Below are positions 54,442 to 63,699 of a stretch of DNA of 64,000 nt, one piece after another. Made by a program: the position numbers and the translations under genes. The stretch is from Burkholderiales bacterium PBB2 (lineage in GTDB: Bacteria; Pseudomonadota; Gammaproteobacteria; Burkholderiales; Burkholderiaceae_C), in NCBI GenBank assembly GCA_002255955.1, contig NKIM01000003.1:62001-126000 (forward strand), in the 5' to 3' direction. Below the pieces are notes generated by a model. It had not been told where the DNA came from and did no database searches. It was given only the letters and a program-made list of their open reading frames with translations. Within the stretch, counting starts at the first letter, position 1; every line of letters starts with the position of its first letter.

Positions 54442-57400
54442 ATGTCCAGCTCAGAAATCAAGCCCACCAGCACCGCTCCCCAGGAGCCCGCGCTGCGGGA
54501 CTACAAGCTCTCGGACAACCTCGCAGCGAGCAGCGGCGCGGTCTTCCTGACCGGCACCCAGGCCCTGGTGCGCCTGTTGCTGGCGCAGAAAGCGCAGGAC
54601 GAAAGCAAGGGCCTGAACACCGCCGGCTTTGTCTCCGGCTACCGTGGCAGCCCGCTGGGCATGGTGGACCAGCAGCTCTGGAAGGCCAAGAAGTTCCTCG
54701 ACGGTTCACGAGTCAACTTCCTGCCCGCCATCAACGAAGACCTGGCCGCCACCGCCTGCCTCGGCGTGCAGCGCGTAGCGCTGGACCCCAAGCGCACGGC
54801 CGACGGCGTGTTCGCCATGTGGTACGGCAAGGGCCCGGGCGTGGACCGCTCGGGCGATGCGCTCAAGCATGGCAATGTCTACGGCACCTCAAAGTTAGGC
54901 GGCGTGCTGGTGGTCTGCGGCGATGACCATGGCTGTGTCTCGTCGAGTACCCCGCACCAGAGCGATCTGGCCCTGCAGGCCTGGCACATGCCCATCGTCC
55001 ACCCGGGCAATGTGGCGGAGTATCTGGAGTTCGGCCTCTACGGCTGGGCGCTGAGCCGTTTTTCGTCCACCTGGGTCGGCTTCAAGGCGATCTCCGAGGT
55101 GGTGGAGTCGGGCATGACGGTGGACCTGGACAGCGTGCCGCTGGACTTTGAGCTGCCGGTGGACCACAAGCCGCCGGTGGACCTGCACATCCGCGCGGTG
55201 GACCTACCCTCGCTGGAGCTGGAAACGCGCCTTGAGCACAAGCTGAACGCCGTCAAGGCTTTTGCCAAGCTCAACAGCATCGACAAGCACATCGTCGTGA
55301 GCCCCCGCGCCACCCTGGGCATCGTCACCGTGGGCAAGGCGCACTACGACTTCATGGAAGTGCTGCGCCGCCTGGACCTGGACCCGAATGCCCTGGCCGC
55401 CGCCGGCGTGCGGGTCTACAAGGTGGGCCTGGTGTTCCCGCTGGAGAGCTCGCGCATGAGCGAGTTCGCCCAGGGCTTGACCGATATGCTGGTGATCGAG
55501 GAGAAAGCCCCGGTCGTCGAGCGCCAGATCAAAGAACTGCTTTACCACCTGCCCGATGCGCAGCGCCCGCGTGTGGTGGGCAAGACCGATGAGCATGGCC
55601 AGGCCGTGCTGAGCGCTTTAGGCGAGCTGCGCCCCTCGCGCATCATGAACACGGTGGCCGACTGGCTGGCCCGCCTCAACCCCGCCTTGGACCGCCGCCA
55701 TCTGGTGGTGGACTTCCTCACCCCCTGCCTGCTGTCCAACGCGGCCGATGGCGTGCGCCGCCAGCCCTACTTCTGCTCGGGCTGCCCGCACAACACCAGC
55801 ACCAAGCTGCCCGAAGGCTCGCGGGCCCTGGCCGGCATCGGCTGCCACTTCATGGCCAGCTGGATGGAGCGCGGCACCTCAGGCCTGATTCAGATGGGCG
55901 CCGAGGGCGTGGACTGGGCGGCGCACAGCCGCTTCACCACAGAGAAGCATGTGTTCCAAAACCTCGGCGACGGCACCTACTACCACTCGGGCTACTTGGC
56001 CATCCGCCAGGCCATCGCCGCCAAGACCAACATCACCTACAAAATCCTCTACAACGACGCGGTCGCCATGACCGGCGGCCAGCCGGTAGATGGCACCACC
56101 AGCGTGCCCCAGATCGCCCGCCAGGTAGAGGCCGAAGGTGTGAAGCGCCTGGTGGTGGTCAGCGACGAGCCGCAGAAGTACCAGGGCCACGAGAACCTCT
56201 TCCCGCCGGGCACCACCTTCCACGACCGCAGCGAGCTGGACGCGGTGCAGCGCGAGCTGCGTGAGATCGAGGGCGTGACGGTGCTGATCTACGACCAGAC
56301 CTGTGCCGCCGAAAAGCGCCGCCGTCGCAAGAAGAAAGAGTTCTACGACCCGCCGAAGCGCATCTTCATCAACGAGCAGGTCTGCGAGGGCTGCGGAGAC
56401 TGCGGCCAGGCCAGCAACTGCCTGTCGGTCGTGCCGGTGGAGACCGATTTCGGCCGCAAGCGCGTGATCGAGCAAAGCAGCTGCAACAAGGATTTCTCCT
56501 GCGTCAACGGCTTCTGCCCGAGCTTCGTCTCGGTGCACGGCGCGCAGTTGAAAAAGCGCGCCGGCGCTGGCTACACGCCCGCCGATCTGGCGCGCGAGCT
56601 GGCCGCGATTGGCGCGCCCAAACCCTGGAACTGGACGGGCCCCTTCGACCTGCTGGTCACCGGCGTTGGCGGTACCGGCGTGGTGACGGTGGGCGCCCTG
56701 ATCAGCATGGCCGCGCATCTGGAGCGCAAGCAAGCCTCGGTGCTGGACTTCATGGGCTTCGCCCAGAAGGGCGGCTCGGTGCTGAGCTTTGTGCGCGTGG
56801 CGCCGACGCAAGACCTGCTCAACCAGGTGCGCATCGACACGCAACAGGCCGATGTGCTGCTGGCCTGCGACATGGTGGTGGGCGCCAGCCCGGATGCGCT
56901 GGGCACGGTCAAGCCGGGCCGCACCGTCATCCTGGCCAACACCCATGAGCTGCCCACGGCGGCCTTTGTGCGCAACCCCGATGCCAGCCTGCAGGCCGAC
57001 TCGCTGCTGGCCAAGATGCAGCATGCCGTCGGCGGCGACGCCGGCCTCATGAGCACCATCGATGCGCAAGCGATTGCCCAGGAACTGATGGGCGACACCA
57101 TGCCCAGCAACATCATCATGCTGGGTGCCTGCTGGCAGCGCGGCCTGGTGCCGCTGTCCGAAGCCTCGCTGATGCGGGCCATGGAACTGAACGGCGTGGC
57201 CGTGGAAGGCAACAAGACCGCCTTCGCCCTGGGCCGCCTCGCGATCGCCGCGCCCGAGGCCCTGCGCCGCCTGGCCGGCCGCAATGCGCAGTCGGTCGTG
57301 CAGGTGCTGAACTTCGACAAGCTCGACGGCCCGGACGGCCTGCTGGCCCGCCGCAGCGCCCACCTGACGGCCTACCAGAACAGCGCCTATGCCCAGCGCT

Positions 57401-58029
57401 ACCTGGCCCTGGTGCAGCGCGTGCGCAGCGCCGAAGGCCAGCTGGGCGAGGCTGGCAAGACCGAGCGCCTCACCAAGGCCGTGGCCCGCTACTACGCGAA
57501 GCTGCTGGCCATCAAGGACGAGTACGAAGTCGCGCGGCTCTACACCGACGGCCAGTTCGAGCGCGCGATGAAGGAGCAGTTCGAGAACTGGGAGCGCCTG
57601 AGCTTCCATCTGGCCCCGCCGCTGATCTCCAAGCCCGGTGCCGATGGCCGGGCCAAGAAGATCGAGATGGGCAGCTGGACCTTCCAGGCCTTCAAGCTGC
57701 TGGCCAAGCTCAAGGGCTTGCGCGGCAGCGCGCTCGATGTCTTCGGCAAGACCGAAGAGCGCCGCATGGAGCGCCAGCTGATCCAGGACTACGAAGCCCT
57801 GGTGGACGAGCTGCTGGCCGGCCTGACGGCCGACAAGCTTGAAGTCGCCCTGCAACTGGCCCGCCTGCCCGAACAGATCCGCGGCTACGGCCACGTCAAG
57901 CATGCCAATGTGGTGACGGCCCGGGCCAAGCAGAAGGCGCTGCTGGACCGCTTCCATGGCCGCGTGCAAGAGGCCGCGGTGGCCATGCCGGTGCCGGCCG
58001 CGCGGGTCAAGGGCGTGGCTGAGCTGTAA
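54442..58029 (+). CDS. Indolepyruvate ferredoxin oxidoreductase, fused IorA-IorB type
   Basis: 1,195 residues. The N-terminal two thirds hold the IorA-like region with the thiamine-pyrophosphate parts (NTAGFVSGYRGSPLG, CSGCPHNTSTK, ILYNDAVAMTGGQ). A cysteine-rich iron-sulfur segment follows (VCEGCGDCGQASNC, CNKDFSCVNGFCPSF, ~645-695). The C-terminal part from ~735 (LLVTGVGGTGVVTVG) is the gamma/IorB domain. Aerobic proteobacteria use this fused enzyme to oxidatively decarboxylate aryl pyruvates from aromatic amino acids to aryl-acetyl-CoA. The start follows GAGGAAAG. It is divergent from an Lrp regulator, consistent with amino-acid induction. Confidence 0.95.
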   Translation: MSSSEIKPTSTAPQEPALRDYKLSDNLAASSGAVFLTGTQALVRLLLAQKAQDESKGLNTAGFVSGYRGSPLGMVDQQLWKAKKFLDGSRVNFLPAINEDLAATACLGVQRVALDPKRTADGVFAMWYGKGPGVDRSGDALKHGNVYGTSKLGGVLVVCGDDHGCVSSSTPHQSDLALQAWHMPIVHPGNVAEYLEFGLYGWALSRFSSTWVGFKAISEVVESGMTVDLDSVPLDFELPVDHKPPVDLHIRAVDLPSLELETRLEHKLNAVKAFAKLNSIDKHIVVSPRATLGIVTVGKAHYDFMEVLRRLDLDPNALAAAGVRVYKVGLVFPLESSRMSEFAQGLTDMLVIEEKAPVVERQIKELLYHLPDAQRPRVVGKTDEHGQAVLSALGELRPSRIMNTVADWLARLNPALDRRHLVVDFLTPCLLSNAADGVRRQPYFCSGCPHNTSTKLPEGSRALAGIGCHFMASWMERGTSGLIQMGAEGVDWAAHSRFTTEKHVFQNLGDGTYYHSGYLAIRQAIAAKTNITYKILYNDAVAMTGGQPVDGTTSVPQIARQVEAEGVKRLVVVSDEPQKYQGHENLFPPGTTFHDRSELDAVQRELREIEGVTVLIYDQTCAAEKRRRRKKKEFYDPPKRIFINEQVCEGCGDCGQASNCLSVVPVETDFGRKRVIEQSSCNKDFSCVNGFCPSFVSVHGAQLKKRAGAGYTPADLARELAAIGAPKPWNWTGPFDLLVTGVGGTGVVTVGALISMAAHLERKQASVLDFMGFAQKGGSVLSFVRVAPTQDLLNQVRIDTQQADVLLACDMVVGASPDALGTVKPGRTVILANTHELPTAAFVRNPDASLQADSLLAKMQHAVGGDAGLMSTIDAQAIAQELMGDTMPSNIIMLGACWQRGLVPLSEASLMRAMELNGVAVEGNKTAFALGRLAIAAPEALRRLAGRNAQSVVQVLNFDKLDGPDGLLARRSAHLTAYQNSAYAQRYLALVQRVRSAEGQLGEAGKTERLTKAVARYYAKLLAIKDEYEVARLYTDGQFERAMKEQFENWERLSFHLAPPLISKPGADGRAKKIEMGSWTFQAFKLLAKLKGLRGSALDVFGKTEERRMERQLIQDYEALVDELLAGLTADKLEVALQLARLPEQIRGYGHVKHANVVTARAKQKALLDRFHGRVQEAAVAMPVPAARVKGVAEL

Positions 58030-58093
58030 GACTTCACAGCCCCGGGGCAAGTCCGCTTGAGGCGGGCCGCGTTTGGGCTTAGGGTGGGCGCAG

Positions 58094-58924
58094 ATGTTGA
58101 CGATACGGTCTCGCCCCCCTGCCCCGATCCTCCACGCTGACGCGCCGGCCTGGGGCGCGCGCCTGCTGGCCATCTGGCTGCTGGCCGTGAATGGCGCCGC
58201 GTTCGCGCAAGGCAGCACGCCACCCGCAACACATTCGACTGCCACGCGCCCCACCGTGCGCGTCTGCGTCGGCGATTTCCCGCCCTACAACAGCCCACGC
58301 CTGCCACGCATGGGCCCGGTGCTGGATCTCGCGCAGCAGGCCTTCCAGCGCGCGGGCTACGCCATGCAGACCGAGTTCATGCCCTGGGCACGCATCTTGA
58401 AAGAGGGCGAAGAAGGCCGCTGCCTGATTCTGGGCATCTGGCGCAATGCCGCACGCGACCAGCTGTTCAGCTACAGCGCCCCGCTGCTGGAACAGGAGCT
58501 GGGCTTTTTTGTCCGCCGCGGGGAGGCGCCCGCGGTTGGCAGCCCCGAGGCGCTGCAACGCATGCGCATCGGCGTCGAGCGCGGCAGCTACCTGCCCGAG
58601 GCGCTGCGCCAGCCCGGTCTCAAACTCGATCCGGCCAGCGCCTTGAACACCAACCTTCACAAGCTGGCCAAGGAGCGCATCGACCTGGCCTTCGGCGAAC
58701 GCGCCGCCGGCCTCTACCAGCTGACCCGCGAGCCCGAGCTGCGAGCCAAGGTCCTGTGGCTGGAGCCGGGCCTGGAGCGCAAGCCCACCTATCTGGCTTT
58801 CAGCCACCGCCACCCGGAGGGTGAAGCGCTGCGCCTGGCCTTCGATCAGGCCTTCCAGGCCATGAAGCAGGACGGCAGCTACCGGCGCCTGCTGCGCGCC
58901 GCACGGCTGACGCCCCTGCCCTGA
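58094..58924 (+). CDS. Family-3-like periplasmic solute-binding protein
   Basis: 276 residues with a signal peptide (LLAIWLLAVNGAAFAQ), a ~15-residue Thr/Pro linker, then VRVCVGDFPPYNSP, DLAQQAFQRAGYAMQTEFMPWARIL, a family-3 amino-acid-binding-protein-like fold in which the usual binding strand is seen as KLAKERIDLAFGER. No ABC transporter genes adjoin it; many such orphan proteins act as sensors or have lost transport roles. ATG 58094 is preferred over 58073. It lies 64 bp after the oxidoreductase stop, so read-through expression is possible. Confidence 0.8.
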   Translation: MLTIRSRPPAPILHADAPAWGARLLAIWLLAVNGAAFAQGSTPPATHSTATRPTVRVCVGDFPPYNSPRLPRMGPVLDLAQQAFQRAGYAMQTEFMPWARILKEGEEGRCLILGIWRNAARDQLFSYSAPLLEQELGFFVRRGEAPAVGSPEALQRMRIGVERGSYLPEALRQPGLKLDPASALNTNLHKLAKERIDLAFGERAAGLYQLTREPELRAKVLWLEPGLERKPTYLAFSHRHPEGEALRLAFDQAFQAMKQDGSYRRLLRAARLTPLP

Positions 58925-58936
58925 TTCAGGTGCGCT

Positions 58937-59581
58937 TCACACCAGGCCCTTGAAGGGACCGGTGGCCAGCCAACGCTCGATCTGCGCCTGGCGGTCATTG
59001 CCCCAGAAGGCTTCACCGTCGATCAGGAAGTAAGGTGCGCCGAACACGCCAGCGGCAATCGCAGCGCTGTTGACGGTCTTGAGCTTGTCCTTCCAGACCG
59101 GGTCGCTCCAGGCCTGCTCGGCCGCGTCGGCATCGAGGCCGCTCTCGGCCGCCAGGGCCTTGAGCTGGGCCGGGTCGTCCAGCGACACACCGCGGGTGAA
59201 ATAGGCCCGCAGCCCGGCGCGGGCCCAGGCCACCGCGGCCGCAGCGCCCTGCGTCTCATGAAGCCACCAGAACACACGGGCGGCGTTCTGCGTGGCAATT
59301 GGGAAGCGCGCGGGCTGCTGATACGGCAAGCCGGCAAAGGCAGCCGAGCGGGCGAAATCTCGGAACGCGTAATCGCGTTTGAGCGGGTGTTCGATCTGCG
59401 GCTTGAGTTCGGCCGCCTGGAAGGTCACGCCCAACAAGATGGCATGCCACTGCACGCGCCGGCCATGGCGCGCCGCGACGGCATCTACCCACTCCGAGGC
59501 GATGTAGCTGTAGGGCGAGGAAAAGTCGAAATAGAAATGCAGCGGGCCTTTTTGCATGGCTTGCGCTGAACGTTCGGGCAT
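58937..59581 (-). CDS. 2-hydroxychromene-2-carboxylate isomerase-like (DsbA-family) protein
   Basis: About 214 residues. It begins HFYFDFSSPYSYIASEWVD, the glutathione-site signature of HCCA isomerase/kappa-class GST proteins, and ends with a thioredoxin-like FGAPYFLIDGEAFWGNDR. The CxxC of DsbA is replaced by SSPYS, as expected in the isomerase branch. HCCA isomerase acts in naphthalene breakdown, but most homologues lie outside such pathways and this one has no degradation genes nearby. Start uncertain: 59614, 59596, 59581 and 59557 are all in frame without a clear ribosome site; 59557 puts the conserved motif nearest the N-terminus. Confidence 0.85.
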   Translation of the reverse strand: MPERSAQAMQKGPLHFYFDFSSPYSYIASEWVDAVAARHGRRVQWHAILLGVTFQAAELKPQIEHPLKRDYAFRDFARSAAFAGLPYQQPARFPIATQNAARVFWWLHETQGAAAAVAWARAGLRAYFTRGVSLDDPAQLKALAAESGLDADAAEQAWSDPVWKDKLKTVNSAAIAAGVFGAPYFLIDGEAFWGNDRQAQIERWLATGPFKGLV

Positions 59582-59698
59582 GGTGGTTTCAAGCATCTTG
59601 GAACCATAGACCATTCGGGCCCGTTCTTGCAGCCAGACTTACCAGCAGGCGCGGCACCCGGTGCGGCTGGCGCCCGGGCTCAGCGCCCCGTACCGGCT

Positions 59699-62600
59699 TC
59701 AGCGCTGCGTAGCCGCGCGCGCCAGATAGAACGCGCCCCAGTAGAAAGGATGCGATTGCCCGCCCGCAGACCGCGCCAGAAACTCGCGCTGGGCCGACTG
59801 CAAGGCGCGCGCGCTGTCGCCATGGCGGCGCAGGGCGGCATAGAAGGCTCGCATCCAACGCCGGGTGGCGGCGTCGTCCACGCTCCAGAGGCTGGACAAG
59901 ACTTCGCTGGCGCCGGCCTGCAAAAGGCTGGCATTGAGCCCAGCCACCTCGGCGCCGGAACCATCGTCGCCACCGCCCAGACCCGTGGAGCAGGCCGACA
60001 GCGTCACCAGCTGGGTGTGCGTGAAGGGCATGCGCGCCAGTTCGGCCAGGTGCAGGCGCTGGCCATCCCCCAGGCGCAGCCAGGAGCGCGACATCACGCC
60101 CGGCCGCAAGGTGAAATGCGTGCCCAGGTGCAGCAGCCCAGCAGTCCGGGCGCGGGCGGCGGTTTGCAGCTCGTCCTGCAGGGTGCGTTGAGTGAAGCTG
60201 GCGTCCAGCCAGCCCTGGCCGCGCCACAGGCCCGGGCCGCTCGGGCAGGCACTTTGGCCCAGCCCCTCGATCGGGCCGGCCACCAACTCACAGATCTCCT
60301 GCACCACCGCCGGCAAGGCCGGCAGGCCGGCCACCGCCTGACTGCTGCCGAAGGCACGCAAGCGCGCGCCCGACAAAGCCGACAGGGAATCCGCGCCGCC
60401 CGCAGACTCGCGCGTGTCTCCCTCGGGCAAACGCTGCACCAGACGCAGGCTCTGGCCCAGATAGCCGTCCGGCCCTCGAAGCAGCCCCAAGGGCAGGTAA
60501 CGCAGCGCGCCATCGAGATACACCTCCACCTGTCTGGCCTTGGCCTGGCGGGCTGCGCGCAGCAGCGGCTCGCCCAGGCGATTGAACCAGTGGCGAAGTT
60601 CGGCATCGACCGGCTCGCGGGCCTCGATCTTGCGCAAGAGCTCGGCCAGCTCTTGGCCCAGCTGGCGGGCCGGCCAGGCCAGCTCGATCTGCGACTGGCC
60701 GCCAGCATGAACCATCAGCAGGCTGAGCCGCTCCTGGCCCAAGATGCTCCAGACCTCCAGCACACCGGAGGCTGGACGCTGCAGGGCCAAGGGCTTGCGG
60801 CGCAAGGACGACGCGGCTGCCGGTTGCGGTGCCGCGGCCTGCAAGGCCTGCTGCATCCATTGCTGCCACTGCTGCAGCTTCAGGGCTTCGCCCTCACGCT
60901 GGGCCCGCCAATGCTGCTGCGCTTGAGCCAGACGACGCGAACTCCAGACCTCACCACCGACCGGCGCCACGGGCGCGGGCTCCACCCCGCCCCGCTCCGG
61001 ACCGGCGGCGCTGGGATTCGCGGTCAGCAAGGCTTCGGGCGTGCGCCAACGGGCCGAGCGACGCACCCGCAGCTGCCCATCGCTGAACTCATCCAGCTCC
61101 AGGGCCGACCAATCACGCAAGACCTCCTGCGCCTCGGCGATGCGTCCCGAGCGTGCCAGCCAGGCGGCCTGATCGCGATACACCGACGACAGCTCCTGCA
61201 CAAACCCGCGCTCCTGGCCCGGCCGCTTGCCACGCAGGTCCTGGCGCATGAACTCGATCTGATCCAGGCTCTGGCGGCCCAGTTGCAGGGCCAGGTCTTC
61301 GCGGCCTCTCCGCGCCCAGTGGCGCGCCAGGCCGTGGAGGTTGTCCCACAGCGGCGCGGGCGCGGCGTGGCTTTCGGCGGCGGCCAGGCCACGCAGATGG
61401 TGCGCCAAGCCGGCGGGCCAATCGGCGCGGCTGTCCTGCCACTGCGCGAGCACCTGGTGCGCACGGGCTCGGTCGGCCGGCGGGAGGCCGTCGTAATCCG
61501 GGTGTTGATCCAGGAATTGCTGCAGTTCGCCACAGGCCGCCTGCCCGGCCTGCTGTGCCACGGCGGCACGGCAGCGCCCCCCGTAGGCCTCCAGCAAGAG
61601 CGAGGGTGTGTCACCGACGATTGGGCGCAGGACCTGCAGCGCCGTGTCGTAGTCGCGGTAAGCCCGGGCCGGCTGACCCAGCTGCATTTGCACCGCTGCA
61701 TGACTGAGCAGCAGGCGCGAGCGCCAGTAGCCGAGGTCGTTGCGCGCTTCACTCTGGGCCATCAACGGCGCCAGCAGCTCGGCAGCGCGTCGGGGCTGGC
61801 CCAGCCGCAGCCAGAGCACCGACTGCAGGTACCGTGCGCGCATGACTCGCGCCAGGCCCACCGAACTCGCACTGTTCGGGCCCAGCATCGCGTCAATGGC
61901 TTCGCTGACGGCCAGGGCTTCGCCCAACTGACCTTGGGTTAAACGCAAGTTCAGAAGACTTAAACGGTAGGGCAGCAGGCGCGGACTGGTGGCGCCGAAG
62001 GTCGCCTCGGCCAAAGACACGGCACGCAGCGCCAGCGCCAGCGCCTCATCGACACGGGCATGGTGCAGGTAATTGGAGGCCAGGTTGTGGAACACGCCCA
62101 ACTGCGCCGAGGGGTTGGCCGCGGGGTGACGCTCGATGATGCGCAAGGCGTCTTCCAAGGCCTGCTGCGAGCGGTCCATCTGCTCCATCTGCCCATAGAT
62201 GGCGGCCAACGAAGCCAAGGCATCCAGCATATCGGGCGTCTCTCCTCGGCCCATCCGGCGCAGCAGTTCAGCCTCTTGCTCGGCATAGCTGGCCGCCAGC
62301 GCCAGCTGATCCTGGGCATGGCTGACGACGGTGCGCAGGTTCAAAACTTCGCCCATCAAGGCGCTGAGCGCCAAACCATGGCCTTGCAGCAAGGCCGAGG
62401 CCTCGCTCAAGCTGGCCTCACTGCGCTCGACCCAGCCCGGCGCCTGACGGCGCCAGCTGGCGGCGATCTCCAGCACTCGCAGCTGGGCCAGCATCACATC
62501 GCGCTCAGCGCCACCGACCTGCTGTGCCAGCAACAGGGACAGGGCCTCGCTCACCAGAGGCACGGCCTCGTCGCGCGCGGCACGATCCAGCGCGGCGCGG

Positions 62601-63004
62601 GCAGCCAGCATCAAGGACCAGACCCGCGCTTCTTCGTCAACCCGGGCGCCCGCGACAGGCTCCAGCCCGGCCAGCGCCTCATTCAGCTCGGCGCTGAACG
62701 GTCGCTCGAGCAGCTGCCACGCCATGCGCCCCTGCTGCAAGGCCACGGCCAGAGCAGCCGATGTTGACGGCGGCCGCGCGCAGATCCGGGCCAAGGCGGC
62801 CGCCGGCTCGCGCAAAAGCTGTTCAAGCAGGGGCAGGCTTGCGTCGATGGCAGCGGTCGCAGGCGCGGCATCGCACAGCACCGCCATGGCCCGGCGCGCC
62901 GCATGGGCACCGGCGTGGTCGTCGACCTGTGGCGCACTCCACGCGGGAACCGCAGCCAGGCCTGCCACCAGCCAGCACATGCCGGACCACAGTGGCCGCC
63001 TCAT
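59699..63004 (-). CDS. Exported TPR-CHAT (caspase-like) protein
   Basis: 1,101 residues: a signal peptide (MCWLVAGLAAVPAWSA), a long helical array (~60-650) with several TPR units (for example ALASLAAIYGQMEQMDRSQQ and HHARVDEALALALRAV), a coiled linker, and a C-terminal CHAT domain (~800-1095). The caspase-type dyad is present: H963 in LHLGTHF and C1005 in SACSTG, with LWSVDD and HPFYWGAF after it. CHAT peptidases include separase relatives and the gasdermin- and Csx29-associated proteases. Its start overlaps the membrane-protein stop (ATGA, 63001-63004), so it is coupled to a sigma-factor operon. I infer a periplasmic peptidase in an envelope-response pathway; target unknown. Confidence 0.88.
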   Translation of the reverse strand: MRRPLWSGMCWLVAGLAAVPAWSAPQVDDHAGAHAARRAMAVLCDAAPATAAIDASLPLLEQLLREPAAALARICARPPSTSAALAVALQQGRMAWQLLERPFSAELNEALAGLEPVAGARVDEEARVWSLMLAARAALDRAARDEAVPLVSEALSLLLAQQVGGAERDVMLAQLRVLEIAASWRRQAPGWVERSEASLSEASALLQGHGLALSALMGEVLNLRTVVSHAQDQLALAASYAEQEAELLRRMGRGETPDMLDALASLAAIYGQMEQMDRSQQALEDALRIIERHPAANPSAQLGVFHNLASNYLHHARVDEALALALRAVSLAEATFGATSPRLLPYRLSLLNLRLTQGQLGEALAVSEAIDAMLGPNSASSVGLARVMRARYLQSVLWLRLGQPRRAAELLAPLMAQSEARNDLGYWRSRLLLSHAAVQMQLGQPARAYRDYDTALQVLRPIVGDTPSLLLEAYGGRCRAAVAQQAGQAACGELQQFLDQHPDYDGLPPADRARAHQVLAQWQDSRADWPAGLAHHLRGLAAAESHAAPAPLWDNLHGLARHWARRGREDLALQLGRQSLDQIEFMRQDLRGKRPGQERGFVQELSSVYRDQAAWLARSGRIAEAQEVLRDWSALELDEFSDGQLRVRRSARWRTPEALLTANPSAAGPERGGVEPAPVAPVGGEVWSSRRLAQAQQHWRAQREGEALKLQQWQQWMQQALQAAAPQPAAASSLRRKPLALQRPASGVLEVWSILGQERLSLLMVHAGGQSQIELAWPARQLGQELAELLRKIEAREPVDAELRHWFNRLGEPLLRAARQAKARQVEVYLDGALRYLPLGLLRGPDGYLGQSLRLVQRLPEGDTRESAGGADSLSALSGARLRAFGSSQAVAGLPALPAVVQEICELVAGPIEGLGQSACPSGPGLWRGQGWLDASFTQRTLQDELQTAARARTAGLLHLGTHFTLRPGVMSRSWLRLGDGQRLHLAELARMPFTHTQLVTLSACSTGLGGGDDGSGAEVAGLNASLLQAGASEVLSSLWSVDDAATRRWMRAFYAALRRHGDSARALQSAQREFLARSAGGQSHPFYWGAFYLARAATQR

Positions 63005-63699
63005 GGTTGTGCTTGCGCGGGGCCCGCGCTCAATTCCAGCATCAGCACGCCATCGCCCGGCCAGGGGAGGCCGCGGCGCTTCAAGATCGCATGCACAGGC
63101 GCCTGGCGCTCGGCGGGCAGGCCGTTCAACTCCACATCCAGGCCCAATCGACCGAGGCGTTCATAACGCCGAACCTCCAGACCCTTGGCCTGCAGATCAC
63201 TGGCCAGTGCCTCACGCCAGGCCAGCGGGTTGGGCACGCGCAGTTGCAACACGCCGTCGCTGCCGCGGGTCACCCCGCCATCGCCGGAGGTGCTGGCAGA
63301 AGCCGGCGCCCCGTCATCGACCGGCCAGGGCTGCTGCTGCGGCAAGCCCAGCCAGACCATCAGACTCAAGGCCAGAGCCCCTGAGAAGGCGCCGCCCCAG
63401 CGCCAAGCAGGCGCCCGCCAGACATCGCGCAAGGCCTCGCGCCAGACCCGGCAGCGCTGGCAGCCTGTGGCGCGGAACAAGCCCTCTCGCTCGGCACGTT
63501 CCAGCATCAGCTCAAGCTCATGCGGCGACACAGCCGGCGGCTCGACCGGTGTGGCCGAAAGCGCGCGTTGCAGGCATTGGCCCTCGGCATGGGATCGCAG
63601 GTCTGCGTCAGACGGCGGGGTCTGGCCGCGCAGGCCACGAAGCCAGGCCTCCAGCTCGGCCTCTTGGCCGCGAGTCAAGGGATCATGTTCAGCCATCAT
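63001..63699 (-). CDS. Single-pass membrane protein in the anti-sigma position
   Basis: 232 residues. The cytoplasmic part (~1-95) is charged and helical with a CQRC pair (C80, C83); one membrane segment (~101-119, GGAFSGALALSLMVWLGL) leads to an Ala/Ser/Gly linker and a ~80-residue outer domain (LQLRVPNPLAWREALA, VLMLELSAG). It lacks the HxxxCxxC zinc anti-sigma motif but has the topology and gene position of an anti-sigma factor: 4-bp overlaps join it to the sigma gene upstream (63696-63699) and the CHAT gene downstream. The start MM at 63699 follows GGAG. Anti-sigma role is inference from context. Confidence 0.72.
   Translation of the reverse strand: MMAEHDPLTRGQEAELEAWLRGLRGQTPPSDADLRSHAEGQCLQRALSATPVEPPAVSPHELELMLERAEREGLFRATGCQRCRVWREALRDVWRAPAWRWGGAFSGALALSLMVWLGLPQQQPWPVDDGAPASASTSGDGGVTRGSDGVLQLRVPNPLAWREALASDLQAKGLEVRRYERLGRLGLDVELNGLPAERQAPVHAILKRRGLPWPGDGVLMLELSAGPAQAQP

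Noticed and set aside
55879-58254. 791-codon open frame on the minus strand opposite the indolepyruvate oxidoreductase
   Set aside because: Composition typical of GC-driven shadow frames (His/Gln/Gly/Ala) and no motif; the plus-strand enzyme is full length.
59627-61942. 771-codon open frame on the plus strand opposite the CHAT gene
   Set aside because: Gln/Ala/Leu-rich shadow; the minus strand has TPR and CHAT motifs.
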